64,000 nt of DNA, from positions 992,001-1,056,000 of the forward strand of contig NZ_VFPG01000001.1 in the NCBI RefSeq assembly GCF_006716565.1, written 5' to 3'. Origin of the DNA: Nocardia bhagyanarayanae. Lineage in GTDB: Bacteria; Actinomycetota; Actinomycetes; Mycobacteriales; Mycobacteriaceae. How positions within the stretch are numbered: position 1 is the stretch's first letter; every line of letters begins with the position of its first letter. A program made the position numbers and the translations under genes. Below the pieces are notes generated by a model, which saw nothing but the letters and a program-made list of their open reading frames with translations, made no database searches and was not told the origin of the DNA. Shown here one piece after another: positions 55,925-64,000 of this stretch.

Positions 55925-58288
55925 GTGTCGAATGTGCCGATCACACATACGCTCGCGAAGCTGGCGGGCAGCTGCGCGCTGGCCGCGGTGCTCGTCGCCG
56001 GGCTCCTGTTCCCCCTCGCCGGTGGATTCGGGTTCGTCTCCAACCGGGCCGCCGACGCCGTGGACAACGTCTCCGCGGAACTGGTCGAGGGCAATGTCCC
56101 AGCGGTCTCGACCATGGTGGACAAGAACGGGTCTCCCATCGCCTGGCTCTACGAGCAGCGCAGGTTCGAGGTGCCCAGCGAGCGGATCTCCAACGACATG
56201 AAGCTGGCGATCATCTCCATCGAGGACCGCCGCTTCGCCGACCACGACGGCGTGGACTGGCAGGGCACGATGCGCGCGTTCCTCACCAACACCACCAGTG
56301 GCGAGGTGCAGCAGGGCGCGTCCACCCTCGACCAGCAGTACGTGAAGAACTTCCAGCTGCTCGTCGTCGCCAAGACCGACGCCGAACGCCGCGCGGCGAT
56401 CGAGACCACACCGGCGCGCAAGATCCGCGAGATCCGCATGGCGCTGACCCTGGACAAGGAACTCACCAAGGACGAGATCCTCACCAGGTATCTGAATCTC
56501 GTGCCGTTCGGTAATTCGTCCTACGGCATCCAGGACGCCGCGCAGACCTACTTCGGCATCGACGCGGCCGAGCTGAACGTCCCGCAGTCGGCGATGCTCG
56601 CGGGCATGGTGCAGTCCAGCTCCAAGCTGAACCCCTACACCAATGCCCAGGGCGTGCTGGCTCGCCGGAACACCGTGCTGGACACGATGATCCAGAACAT
56701 CCCGGCGCGCGCCGAGGAGTTCCGCAAGGCCAAGTCGGAGCCGCTCGGCGTGCTGCCCGAGCCGAAGGGCCTGCCGCGCGGCTGCATCGCCGCCCAGGAT
56801 CGCGGCTTCTTCTGCGATTACGCGCTGCAGTACCTGGCCAATTCGGGCATCAGCCGCGAACAGATCGACAAGGGCGGCTACCTGATCAGGACCACCCTCG
56901 ATCCGGCCGTGCAGGACTCGGTCAAGCGCGCGGTCACCGAGGCGGCCAACCCGAACCTCGACGACATCGCCGAGGTGATGTCGGTGATCGCGCCTGGCCA
57001 GGACTCGCACGACGTCGTCGCCATGGCGAGCAGCCGCACCTACGGCCTCAACCGCGACGCCAACGAGACGGTGCAACCGCAGCCGTTCTCGATGGTCGGC
57101 GACGGCGCTGGCTCGGTCTTCAAGGTGTTCACCACGGCGGCCGCCATGGAGAAGGGCCTCGGCATCAACTCCCAGCTCGACGTGCCCGGCCGCTTCGACG
57201 CGCGCGGCATGGGTAACGGCGGCGCGCGTGGCTGCCCGCCCGCCACCTACTGTGTCGAGAACGCGGGCCGCTACAAGTCGCCGATGTCGGTGACCGAGGC
57301 GCTGGCCACCTCGCCGAACACCGCGTTCGTCAAGCTGATCCAGGCCGTCGGCGTCACGCCGACCGTCGACATGGCGGTGCGGCTCGGCATGCGCTCGTTC
57401 ACCAACCCGGGCAGCTCCGGGCACGGCAACCAGAGCCTGGCCGACATGATCAAGGACCAGAACCTCGGCTCGTTCACCCTCGGCCCGGTCGCGATCAACC
57501 CGCTCGAGCTGTCCAACGTCGCCGCGACGCTGGCCTCCGGCGGCCGCTGGTGCCCGCCGTCGCCGATCAAGGAGGTCATCGACCGCAGCGGCAAGCAGGT
57601 TCCGCTCACCCAGCAGGCCTGCGAGCAGGTGGTCGAGCCCGGCCTGGCCAACACGCTGGCCAACGCGATGAGCAAGGACGACACCGCGGGCACCGCCGCG
57701 GCCGCTGCCCAGGCCACCGGCTGGAACCTGCCGATGGCGGGCAAGACGGGAACCACGGAAAGCCACCGCTCCTCGGCCTTCTTCGGCTTCACCAACTCGC
57801 TGGCCGCCGCTGTCTACGTCTACGGCGACAGCCCGACGCCCGGCGAGATCTGCTCGTTCCCGCTGCGCAACTGCGGTGACGGCAACCTGTTCGGCGGTAA
57901 CGAACCCGCGCGCACCTGGTTCAACGCCATCAAGCCGGTGATCGGCAACTTCCCGCCGCCGGTGCTGCCGCCGCTGGACGACAAGTACGTCCGCGGCGCG
58001 AACAACTCGCAGGTGCCCGACGTGGTCGGCATGTCGCAGGGCGAGGCGACCACCGCGCTGATCGCCGCGGGCTTCCAGGTCTCGGCCGTCAACGGGGCGG
58101 GCCCGCCGCCCAAGGGCAGTGTGATGAGCACCGCGCCGAACGGTTCGGCCATCCCCGGATCGGTCATCACGATCTACATCAGTGACGGCACCCAGCGTCA
58201 GGCGCCGCCGCCGGCCGCTCCGGGTCCGCTGCCGCCGCCTCCGGCGCTGCCGCCGGGCTTCCCGCTGCCGCCTTGGTGGCCGAGATAA
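55925..58288 (+). CDS. ponA2: Class A penicillin-binding protein with PASTA domain
   Basis: 787 residues from GTG 55925, TACCCT 7 nt upstream (leaderless). N-terminal membrane helix, GT51 transglycosylase (EDRRFADHDGVDWQGTMRAF, GASTLDQQYVKN, then RKIREIRMALTLDKELTKDEILTRYLNLVPFG), transpeptidase with SVFK (active Ser), SPN and KTGTT boxes, one PASTA domain (VPDVVGMSQGEATTALIAAG) and a Pro-rich C-terminal tail. Polymerises and cross-links peptidoglycan; matches Rv3682. Note the GT51 catalytic Glu in EDRR is present. Confidence 0.96.
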   Translation: MSNVPITHTLAKLAGSCALAAVLVAGLLFPLAGGFGFVSNRAADAVDNVSAELVEGNVPAVSTMVDKNGSPIAWLYEQRRFEVPSERISNDMKLAIISIEDRRFADHDGVDWQGTMRAFLTNTTSGEVQQGASTLDQQYVKNFQLLVVAKTDAERRAAIETTPARKIREIRMALTLDKELTKDEILTRYLNLVPFGNSSYGIQDAAQTYFGIDAAELNVPQSAMLAGMVQSSSKLNPYTNAQGVLARRNTVLDTMIQNIPARAEEFRKAKSEPLGVLPEPKGLPRGCIAAQDRGFFCDYALQYLANSGISREQIDKGGYLIRTTLDPAVQDSVKRAVTEAANPNLDDIAEVMSVIAPGQDSHDVVAMASSRTYGLNRDANETVQPQPFSMVGDGAGSVFKVFTTAAAMEKGLGINSQLDVPGRFDARGMGNGGARGCPPATYCVENAGRYKSPMSVTEALATSPNTAFVKLIQAVGVTPTVDMAVRLGMRSFTNPGSSGHGNQSLADMIKDQNLGSFTLGPVAINPLELSNVAATLASGGRWCPPSPIKEVIDRSGKQVPLTQQACEQVVEPGLANTLANAMSKDDTAGTAAAAAQATGWNLPMAGKTGTTESHRSSAFFGFTNSLAAAVYVYGDSPTPGEICSFPLRNCGDGNLFGGNEPARTWFNAIKPVIGNFPPPVLPPLDDKYVRGANNSQVPDVVGMSQGEATTALIAAGFQVSAVNGAGPPPKGSVMSTAPNGSAIPGSVITIYISDGTQRQAPPPAAPGPLPPPPALPPGFPLPPWWPR

Positions 58289-58345
58289 GCGCTCCGGCCA
58301 TGCGCGGGCTGTCGGCGGACTCCGTCCGGTGGTGCCGATAAACGA

Positions 58346-58383
58346 AGAACCGCCGACCGGCGTTGCTGCCGGTCGGCGGTTCT
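58346..58383. terminator. Bidirectional terminator ponA2 / YqeY gene
   Basis: AGAACCGCCGACCGGC (58346-58361) pairs perfectly with 58368-58383 across a 6-nt loop, then GGTTTT follows on the plus strand. Confidence 0.9.
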
Positions 58384-58401
58384 GGTTTTCGGGGCGCTAT
58401 G

Positions 58402-58866
58402 TCAGAGGCGGGCTTTGACGGCCGCGGAGATACGCGAGCCGTCGGCCTTGCCCTCGGCCAGCGCGGTCGCGATCTTCATGACCTGACCCATCTGACGCAT
58501 ACCGGGTCGTTCGCCGATTTGCTCGGCGACCTGGGCGATCGCGGTGTCGGCCAGGTCGGCGATCTCGGCCTCGGTCAGCTGGGTGGGCAGGTATTCGTCG
58601 ATGATCCTGGCCTCGGCGTGTTCGTTGGCGGCGAGCTCGCCGCGACCGGCCTGGGTGTAGACCTCGGCCGACTCGTTGCGCTTCTTCGCCTCCTTCTGCA
58701 GCACCGCGATCACCTCGGCGTCGGAGAGTTCACGCGCCTCCGAGCCGGCGACCTCGGCGGTCTGGATCGCGGCAAGCAGCATGCGCAACGTCGCGAGGCG
58801 CAACGTGTCCTTGGCTTTCATCGCGGCGGTCATGTCCGTCCGCAGCCGTTCTTTGAGTTCCGACAT
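58402..58866 (-). CDS. GatB/YqeY domain-containing protein
   Basis: 154 residues from ATG 58866, MSELKERLRTDMTAAMKAKDTLRLATLRMLLAAI. The YqeY-like tail-domain features are ELSDAEVIAVLQKEAKKRNESAEVYTQAGR, EYLPTQLTEAEI and GQVMKIATALAEGKADGSRISAAVK. The family is related to the tRNA-binding tail of GatB; its cellular function is not established. It is convergent with ponA2 and divergent from the metallophosphoesterase. Confidence 0.9.
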   Translation of the reverse strand: MSELKERLRTDMTAAMKAKDTLRLATLRMLLAAIQTAEVAGSEARELSDAEVIAVLQKEAKKRNESAEVYTQAGRGELAANEHAEARIIDEYLPTQLTEAEIADLADTAIAQVAEQIGERPGMRQMGQVMKIATALAEGKADGSRISAAVKARL

Positions 58867-59032
58867 GAGGCACACGGTAGCCGGTCGCCGTCGCCCGGCC
58901 CACCACATTTCGCCGTGGCGGTTCCGCGCTCGAACACTCGTTACCGCTGCTCGCGGACCCTCTCCGCCGATTCGGCGGCGCTGTGCGGAAACACACTCGG
59001 CGTTCCGAGGCACCCTCACCTATGCTGGGCAA

Positions 59033-59995
59033 ATGCCCGTAATCTCGACCGCCGCCGTCCGCCGAACCGCGCTGGGAGCCACCGGGGCCGCGGTAGCCGG
59101 AATCGGCTACGCCTCGCTGATCGAACGCAACGCGTTCGTCCTGCGCGAGGCGACCATGCCGGTGCTGCCGCCCGGTTCGTCGAGCCTACGCGTGCTGCAC
59201 ATCAGCGATCTGCACATGATGCCCGGTCAGAAGCTCAAGCAGCAGTGGCTGCGCGAGCTGGATCGGCTGGAGCCGGACCTGGTCGTCAACACCGGCGACA
59301 ACCTCTCGCACCAGAAGTCGGTGCCCGCGGTGGTGCAGGCACTCGGCGGATTGCTCTCCCGCCCCGGCCTTTTCGTTTTCGGCAGCAACGACTACTTCGC
59401 GCCGGTGCCGAAGAACCCGCTGAAGTACTTCAAGAAGGACCACCGCCGCGTCTACGGCGCGCCGCTGCCGTGGAAGGACCTGCGGGCGGCGTTCACCGAA
59501 CGCGGCTGGCTCGACCTCACCCACGTGCGCCGCGATCTCGAGGTCGCGGGCGTCCGCATCGCCACCGCGGGCGTCGACGACCCGCACCTGCAGCGCGACC
59601 GGTACGACACGGTCGCGGGCGCGCCGAACCCGCTCGCCGATCTGCGCATCGGCCTCACCCACTCCCCCGAACCGCGGGTGCTGGACCGCTTCGCCGACGA
59701 CGGCTACGACCTCGTGATGGCCGGTCACACCCACGGCGGCCAACTGGTGCTGCCCGGCTACGGCGCGCTGGTCACCAACTGCGGCATCGACAAGTCGCGC
59801 GTCAAGGGTCCGTCGAAGTGGGGCGAGCACACGCAGCTGCACGTCTCCGCCGGCATCGGCACCTCGCCGTGGGCGCCCTACCGCTTCTGCTGCCGCCCCG
59901 AAGCCACCCTGCTCACCCTCGTGGCCGCACCGCCGAAGCGTCCGGCCGCCGAGAGCAATCACGGGCTCTCGACTTCGGAGACCGTCTCGCGCTGA
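59033..59995 (+). CDS. Metallophosphoesterase (Rv3683 homologue)
   Basis: 320 residues from ATG 59033 with TATGCT six nt upstream. N-terminal hydrophobic region (ALGATGAAVAGIGYASLI) acts as an anchor or signal. Calcineurin-like motifs in order: ISDLHMMPG, VVNTGDNLSH, GSNDYF, a GLTHSPEP His and AGHTHGGQLVLPGYG, giving a complete binuclear metal site. Related to YkuE-type membrane-associated phosphodiesterases. Substrate unknown. Confidence 0.9.
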   Translation: MPVISTAAVRRTALGATGAAVAGIGYASLIERNAFVLREATMPVLPPGSSSLRVLHISDLHMMPGQKLKQQWLRELDRLEPDLVVNTGDNLSHQKSVPAVVQALGGLLSRPGLFVFGSNDYFAPVPKNPLKYFKKDHRRVYGAPLPWKDLRAAFTERGWLDLTHVRRDLEVAGVRIATAGVDDPHLQRDRYDTVAGAPNPLADLRIGLTHSPEPRVLDRFADDGYDLVMAGHTHGGQLVLPGYGALVTNCGIDKSRVKGPSKWGEHTQLHVSAGIGTSPWAPYRFCCRPEATLLTLVAAPPKRPAAESNHGLSTSETVSR

Positions 59996-60116
59996 GCATC
60001 CGCTAGGCGATTGTCAAGCGGCACAGGGATTGTCCGCGCTCCCGGGCGCGCACCGTCTCGTGCCGACCCGGTAGGGTCGCGTGCCGAAACTTGAATCAGT
60101 CGACTAGGGGACGACT

Positions 60117-61031
60117 TTGAGCAGAGGATTCGACGGCCCGCGCACCGAACCCGGCGTCATCGGCATGCCCGGAGTTCCGGACCACACGGTGGCGCAGGGC
60201 GGTTCGGAGTTCGGGAGTGCGTCGAATCCTTTGGCGGGTGGCCCGCCTCCGCAGTGGAGCGCCGCGGACGGGTCGGTTCCCCAATGGGTGACCGAGTCCC
60301 CTCGGTCCGGGAACGGCGGCGCACGGGCCTGGGTAGGCGTCGGAGTCGCGGCGACAGTGCTGGCGGCGGGCGCGGCGGCCGTGGTCGTCGCGGGCGGGCC
60401 GGAGGAGGCCAGTGCCGACGGGACCCCGTCGCTGGTGAGCGCGCTGACCACCTCGTCCGCCACGCGAGCCCCGGCGCGGCGGCAGGAGACGCACGCGGGG
60501 CCGCCGGTGGTACCGGGTTACCAAGTCGTCGTCGCGCCCGATAGCGGCGCCGCGTACGACGTGCCCGCCGACTGGACCGTCGGCGACTCCGGGGGCTTCG
60601 GCAAGCCGCCCAACGCCGTCGGCGGGAAGGGCTACGCCACCGAGGGCAAGGACTACTGCCCCGGTTCCACGCGCACCGTAGCGTTCGTCACCGGCTCGGA
60701 GAACACCGACACCGTGCGCGCCGCAACCGAACTCGGCACTAAGACGGCGAAGATCGCCTACCCCAACGCGCCCGGGGGCGGCGTCCCCGGCGCACCGCAG
60801 CCACTGGATTCCCTCGACGGCGCCCAGCACGGCACCTTCGTCGAGACCAGGGGCGCCATCACCGACGCGAAGCCCGGCTGCGCCACCGAGTACTCGGTGT
60901 ACACCTTCGCCACCGGCGCCGACATCGGCAGCTTCGTCATGGTGATCGCCGCCGACACCGGCGTCCCGAACGCCGTCGACGCCGAGACCGCCAAGCGGAT
61001 CTTCCGCAGCGTTCGCATCTACGAAGGGTGA
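60117..61031 (+). CDS. Membrane-anchored exported hypothetical protein
   Basis: 304 residues from TTG 60117, which follows AGGGG by 8 nt. A Gly/Pro/Ser-rich disordered N-terminus (about 1-70, PPPQWSAADGSVPQWV) is followed by one membrane helix (AWVGVGVAATVLAAGAAAVVVAG, about 70-92) and a Ser/Thr/Ala-rich linker, then a folded extracellular domain (about 130-304) containing YDVPADWTVGDSGGFGKPPNAVGGKG, two Cys (KDYCPGS, KPGCATEY) probably disulfide-linked, and FRSVRIYEG at the end. This architecture is common in Nocardia, but I cannot name the domain. Confidence 0.7.
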   Translation: MSRGFDGPRTEPGVIGMPGVPDHTVAQGGSEFGSASNPLAGGPPPQWSAADGSVPQWVTESPRSGNGGARAWVGVGVAATVLAAGAAAVVVAGGPEEASADGTPSLVSALTTSSATRAPARRQETHAGPPVVPGYQVVVAPDSGAAYDVPADWTVGDSGGFGKPPNAVGGKGYATEGKDYCPGSTRTVAFVTGSENTDTVRAATELGTKTAKIAYPNAPGGGVPGAPQPLDSLDGAQHGTFVETRGAITDAKPGCATEYSVYTFATGADIGSFVMVIAADTGVPNAVDAETAKRIFRSVRIYEG

Positions 61032-61091
61032 TTGACCTGCCGGTTTAACGTCTGGACCATCCCTGTTGTAAGCTACTCCAGGTTCGCTTCA

Positions 61092-61166
<75 letters not shown>

Positions 61167-61186
61167 TCGTGTGGTTGAGACACGAT

Positions 61187-61218
61187 GAAGGACCCTGATC
61201 ACCAGGTCGGGGTCCTTC
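61187..61218 (+). terminator. tRNA-Pro terminator
   Basis: GAAGGACCC (61187-61195) pairs with 61210-61218 and is followed by GTTTATAT. Confidence 0.8.
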
Positions 61219-61308
61219 GTTTATATCCCGATCCTTTCCGCCGACCGCGACCGGTGGCCGCGTGGCCCCGGCCAAGGCCCAAAATCCGTTGAGAACGGGT
61301 GCGGAAGC

Positions 61309-61605
61309 GTGTTCAGTCGGCACATGGGAATCGCGCGGCGGGGAACACGGATCCTGAACCTCGATGGCGAACGCTACCGGTGGGTTGTCTCACCGGACGA
61401 TGAGCCAGGGTTGGCGATCGTCGTGGAGATAGCCGAGGGACACGGGCAGCGGATGGTCACCTGGGTGGATCACGGCACGATCATTACCCCACGCTTGGTC
61501 GCGATGGTGATACACAGAGCGCTTCACCGGGGCTGGACTCCGAACCAGCGGGGCACCGAAGTCGTCTACCGGATCAAGGGCACGCCAACGCCGGTCCAGA
61601 CCTGA
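61309..61605 (+). CDS. Small conserved actinobacterial hypothetical protein
   Basis: 98 residues from GTG 61309; an internal ATG at 61324 (MGIARRGTRILNLDGERYRW) could be the true start. Strand pattern GTRILNLDGERYRWVVSPDDEPGLAIVVEIAEG, then QRMVTWVDHGTIITPRLVAMVIHRALHRGW. I recognise it as a widespread, uncharacterised actinobacterial family with an all-beta start and a C-terminal helix; no enzyme residues stand out. It lies just after a tRNA gene. Confidence 0.65.
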   Translation: MFSRHMGIARRGTRILNLDGERYRWVVSPDDEPGLAIVVEIAEGHGQRMVTWVDHGTIITPRLVAMVIHRALHRGWTPNQRGTEVVYRIKGTPTPVQT

Positions 61606-61621
61606 CAAAGCTCCCTGCTGC

Positions 61622-61756
61622 TGGTTCGCACCTCGGGCACTGGCGAGGGCTCTGTGCAGTGCGCTCACCGAGCTCTCACCGACCCTCGCCGAGGTGGACG
61701 GCGGACGTCCTCGAGCGACCGAATTGATGTGCGACCTGCTCGAAGGACTGCGCTGA
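61622..61756 (+). pseudogene. Possible remnant of a coding sequence
   Basis: A frame ending at TGA 61754-61756 reads PRALARALCSALTELSPTL and then TELMCDLLEGLR, a helical, coding-like C-terminus (reminiscent of TetR-type regulators) without a start or N-terminal domain. It could be a decayed gene end; assignment is weak. Confidence 0.25.
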
Positions 61757-61880
61757 CGCACGCGTCTGGCCGCGAACGCTTTCGAGACGGAGGCGACGGC
61801 GAGGCGGTATAGTTCGGGGCGTCACTTCGGTGATGTCGAGAGGGTGGAGCGCCGCTGTGAACGACGCCCCACCCGGTGGG

Positions 61881-61997
61881 TCACCTGACCCGCACTCGGC
61901 GGACCAGAGAGAGCGCCCCGGCGGTCACGACAGCTGCTGTGAACAGGATGCCGTAATCGACCGGGGCCTTGCTCTTCTTCCGGCGATGCTTCGCCAT
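61881..61997 (-). CDS. Short membrane peptide (38 aa)
   Basis: ATG 61997 follows a strong GGGAGGTGG. The peptide has a basic N-terminus (MAKHRRKKSKAPVDYG), one hydrophobic helix (ILFTAAVVTAGALSLVRRV) and a basic end. The strong ribosome site and clean single-pass topology argue for a real small protein. Function unknown. Confidence 0.55.
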   Translation of the reverse strand: MAKHRRKKSKAPVDYGILFTAAVVTAGALSLVRRVRVR

Positions 61998-62424
61998 TCC
62001 CCACCACCTCCCTTCTGGGCGCGGTGTCTGGACCAGAGTCCACCGCCCCTCGACGGGAGGTGTGCACACCTTATGCGATGCGCTCGGTCAATTGTCCTGT
62101 CGCACAGCATGTCCGGAGTAACGTTCGGATTGATCGGCGCGTCGCGTCGGCGCGTCACATGCCGCTACGCCGCGCCGTTCGGTATCGACGAGCGGTGGCG
62201 CCCAGCGACCGGGTAACCATCGACGAGCGGTGGCACCCGCGCCCGGGTCACCCTCGACCAGCGGATTACTAGCGGCGCTGCGCGTGAAAGCGCCTCGGCC
62301 CCTTGAGGATTCGTAGTCCGAGCTTCGATATGGGGCGGCGGTAAGGTGGTCGGTGAGGAGACGCTTACCGCTTGATAACTTGCGGACACATGGTGGAAAC
62401 GCGAGGTCCATAGCGTATACACGC
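61998..62424. other. 427-bp upstream region of the GntR gene
   Basis: No gene supported. It contains short tandem repeats (62184-62270), an inverted repeat GCGGTAAG/CTTACCGC (62338-62345 and 62364-62371) and, at 62411-62416, TAGCGT 8 nt before the GntR start, with GTATAC overlapping it. Probably promoter and operator DNA. Confidence 0.55.
62184..62270. repeat. Short tandem repeats upstream of GntR gene
   Basis: ATCGACGAGCGGTGGC begins at 62184 and again at 62219, followed in each case by a GCGACCGGGTAACC- or GCGCCCGGGTCACC-like half; a third, shorter unit (CTCGACCAGCGG) starts at 62253. Confidence 0.75.
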
Positions 62425-63132
62425 ATGTCGACAAGGGTGACCACACTGGCCGATGCGGCGGGGCGGCCGTTGCGGGACGTGGTTTATGCGGCGTTGCGCG
62501 ATGAGCTGATGAACGGTGACATCAAGTTCGGCGAGCGGCTCACCGAGCCGAAACTGTCCGCGCGGTTCGGTATTTCGCGCACTCCGATCCGCGAGGCGCT
62601 CACCGTGCTCTGCTCGGACGGACTGTTGCGCCGGGAGGAGTACGGGTTCAGCCCGGTACGGCCGAGCATCCCGCTCATCCGCGATCTCTACGAGTTGCGA
62701 ATCACCCTGGAGCTCGGCGGTATTCAGCGCGCCATCGGCAATCCGGCGGTGCGCCACGACCACGCCCTGCTGGAGGCCGAGCGGACGAGCTGGCTCGAAC
62801 TCCAGGCCGATCCGCCCGAGCAGGAACCGGGTTTCGTGGTGCGCGACGAGGAATTCCACGTCACCCTGCTCACCGCGGCGGGCAACGCCGAATTGGTGCG
62901 CGCGCTGCAATCGGTCAACTCCCGCATCCGGCACGTGCGCATGTACGACTTCATGGTCAACAACCGGATCGAGACCACGATCACCGAGCATCTCGCGATC
63001 CTCGACGCGGTGCTCGCCGACGATCTGCCGCTGGCGTATCGCCTGCTGCACACCCATATCGGGGAATCACTGGACGTCGTCCTGGAGCGGGTCACCCGCG
63101 CCATCGCGGCGATGTCGATGGCAACTGAATAG
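62425..63132 (+). CDS. GntR family regulator, FadR/FCD type
   Basis: 235 residues from ATG 62425. The N-terminal winged helix (RDVVYAALRDELMNGDIKFGERLTEPKLSARFGISRTPIREALTVL) is followed by an FCD effector domain (RDLYELRITLELGGIQRAI, FHVTLLTAAGNAELVRALQ, HLAILDAVLADDLPLAYRLLHTHI) whose Asp/His set can hold a metal and a carboxylate ligand. It is 9 bp upstream of the carboxylase gene on the same strand, so it probably controls this pathway, with an inducer that is a substrate or product. Confidence 0.85.
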   Translation: MSTRVTTLADAAGRPLRDVVYAALRDELMNGDIKFGERLTEPKLSARFGISRTPIREALTVLCSDGLLRREEYGFSPVRPSIPLIRDLYELRITLELGGIQRAIGNPAVRHDHALLEAERTSWLELQADPPEQEPGFVVRDEEFHVTLLTAAGNAELVRALQSVNSRIRHVRMYDFMVNNRIETTITEHLAILDAVLADDLPLAYRLLHTHIGESLDVVLERVTRAIAAMSMATE

Positions 63133-63141
63133 GGAGTCACG

Positions 63142-64000
63142 GTGGAGTTCGATACTGTGCTCGTCGCGAATCGCGGCGAGATCGCGGGCCGGGTACTGCG
63201 CACCGCGAAGGCGCTCGGCCTGAAGACCGTCGCCGTCTACTCCGACGCCGACGCCGCCGCGCCGCATGTGGCGGCCGCCGACGCCGCGGTCCGGCTCGGC
63301 CCGGCGCAGGCGGCCGAGTCGTATCTGCGCGCCGACCTGGTGATCGAGGCGGCGCTCGCGACCGGTGCCGGCGCGATCCACCCGGGTTACGGATTCCTCT
63401 CGGAGAACGCGGATTTCGCCGCCGCAGTAGCGGAAGCGGGCATCGCGTTCGTCGGCCCGACGCCGGAACAGCTGCGGATCTTCGGCGACAAGCACGCCGC
63501 GCGCGAGGCCGCGAAACGCGTCCGCGTGCCGCTGATTCCCGGTAGCGGACTGCTGGAGTCGGCCGATCACGCGGTGGCCGAGGCCGAGCGGATCGGTTTC
63601 CCGGTCATGCTCAAGGCCGTCGGCGGCGGTGGCGGTATCGGCATGCAGAGTTGTTTCACCGCCGACGAACTCCGCGCGGCCTACCTGCGTGTCCAGCGCC
63701 TCGCCGCGACGAACTTCTCCTCGACGGGCGTCTTCCTGGAGCGTTTCGTCGCCCGCGCGAGGCACGTCGAGGTGCAGCTCTTCGGCGACGGGCACGGCAG
63801 GGTGGTCAGTCTCGGCACCAGGGACTGCTCACTACAACGCCGCAATCAGAAGGTGATCGAGGAAGCGCCCGCGCCCGGCCTCGGCGCGGAGCTGACAGAC
63901 CAGTTGCTCGCCGCGTCACGAGAACTTGCCAAGTCGGTCGACTACCGCTCGGCGGGCACGGTGGAATTCGTCTACGACGCCGAACGCGGCGCGGCCTCGT
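63142..64000 (+). CDS. Biotin carboxylase domain protein, urea-carboxylase-like (3' end cut)
   Basis: GTG 63142 follows AGGGAG. At least 286 residues: N-terminal VEFDTVLVANRGEIAGRVLRTAK, GAGAIHPGYGFLSENADFA, ATP-grasp KAVGGGGGIGMQSC, ERFVARARHVEVQLFGDGHG, and catalytic RDCSLQRRNQKVIEEAPAP. The GIGMQ sequence and VFLERFV spacing resemble urea/allophanate-type carboxylases, but an acyl-CoA carboxylase alpha subunit is possible until the biotin-carrier and carboxyltransferase parts are seen. Runs past the window end. Confidence 0.88.
   Translation, partial: MEFDTVLVANRGEIAGRVLRTAKALGLKTVAVYSDADAAAPHVAAADAAVRLGPAQAAESYLRADLVIEAALATGAGAIHPGYGFLSENADFAAAVAEAGIAFVGPTPEQLRIFGDKHAAREAAKRVRVPLIPGSGLLESADHAVAEAERIGFPVMLKAVGGGGGIGMQSCFTADELRAAYLRVQRLAATNFSSTGVFLERFVARARHVEVQLFGDGHGRVVSLGTRDCSLQRRNQKVIEEAPAPGLGAELTDQLLAASRELAKSVDYRSAGTVEFVYDAERGAAS

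Noticed and set aside
61830..62216. A 128-codon plus-strand protein opposite the 38-residue peptide gene
   Set aside because: Pro/Arg/Cys-rich, no domain; the antisense small gene has a strong ribosome site and a membrane helix.

Overview
This is a high-GC actinobacterial chromosome segment, most probably from Nocardia or a close mycolic-acid relative. Long stretches follow the gene order around M. tuberculosis Rv3644c to Rv3683: holB, topA, cspA, an MrfA-type helicase, ssd and the tad pilus genes, a SerB-like HAD protein, dppABCD, acs, a holin-like protein, an EphE-like hydrolase, marP, a NUDIX gene, tlpA, nth, crp/glxR, an MBL protein, ridA, two Get3/ArsA-like ATPases, whiB4, ponA2 and a metallophosphoesterase. 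All assignments were made by reading the sequence; no database search was run.

Layout. 1-13.3 kb is variable: a flavin reductase tail, a Uma2-type nuclease, a cysteine-desulfurase-like enzyme, a LysE exporter, a Pls/PosA-type non-ribosomal peptide ligase translationally coupled to an M1 peptidase, small conserved proteins, a glyoxalase-fold protein, an alpha/beta hydrolase, and a divergent LysR/DoxX pair. 13.3-17.85 kb carries a two-gene minus-strand unit: a 1322-residue STAND-type NTPase with a WD40 C-terminus, preceded by a 185-residue membrane-anchored partner. The two share an unusual Gly/Val-rich motif. The unit starts next to a tRNA-Thr gene and is the best candidate here for a poorly described, possibly conflict-related, system.

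18.1-27.6 kb holds information-processing genes (holB, topA, cspA, helicase), separated by a nearly 1-kb gene-poor stretch with a large inverted repeat. 27.9-33.25 kb is a minimal Tad/Flp pilus operon whose junctions overlap, including a 28-codon mini-ORF linking tadA and tadB. 33.6-43.5 kb has the HAD phosphatase, a 0.76-kb region with an 85-bp tandem duplication, a degenerate Fic-like protein, the dipeptide ABC transporter and acetyl-CoA synthetase. 43.6-60 kb is the conserved envelope, acid-stress and repair block. 60-64 kb is accessory: a lipid- or surface-exposed protein, tRNA-Pro, short conserved proteins, and a GntR regulator next to a biotin-carboxylase gene that runs off the window.

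Expression signals are clear. Many genes have a TANNNT hexamer 6-8 nt before the start codon, which suggests leaderless transcripts. Others have strong GGAGG-type ribosome sites, and convergent gene pairs are separated by long perfect hairpins. Overlapping ATGA/GTGA junctions indicate translational coupling in the tad, dpp, nth-marP and bag operons.
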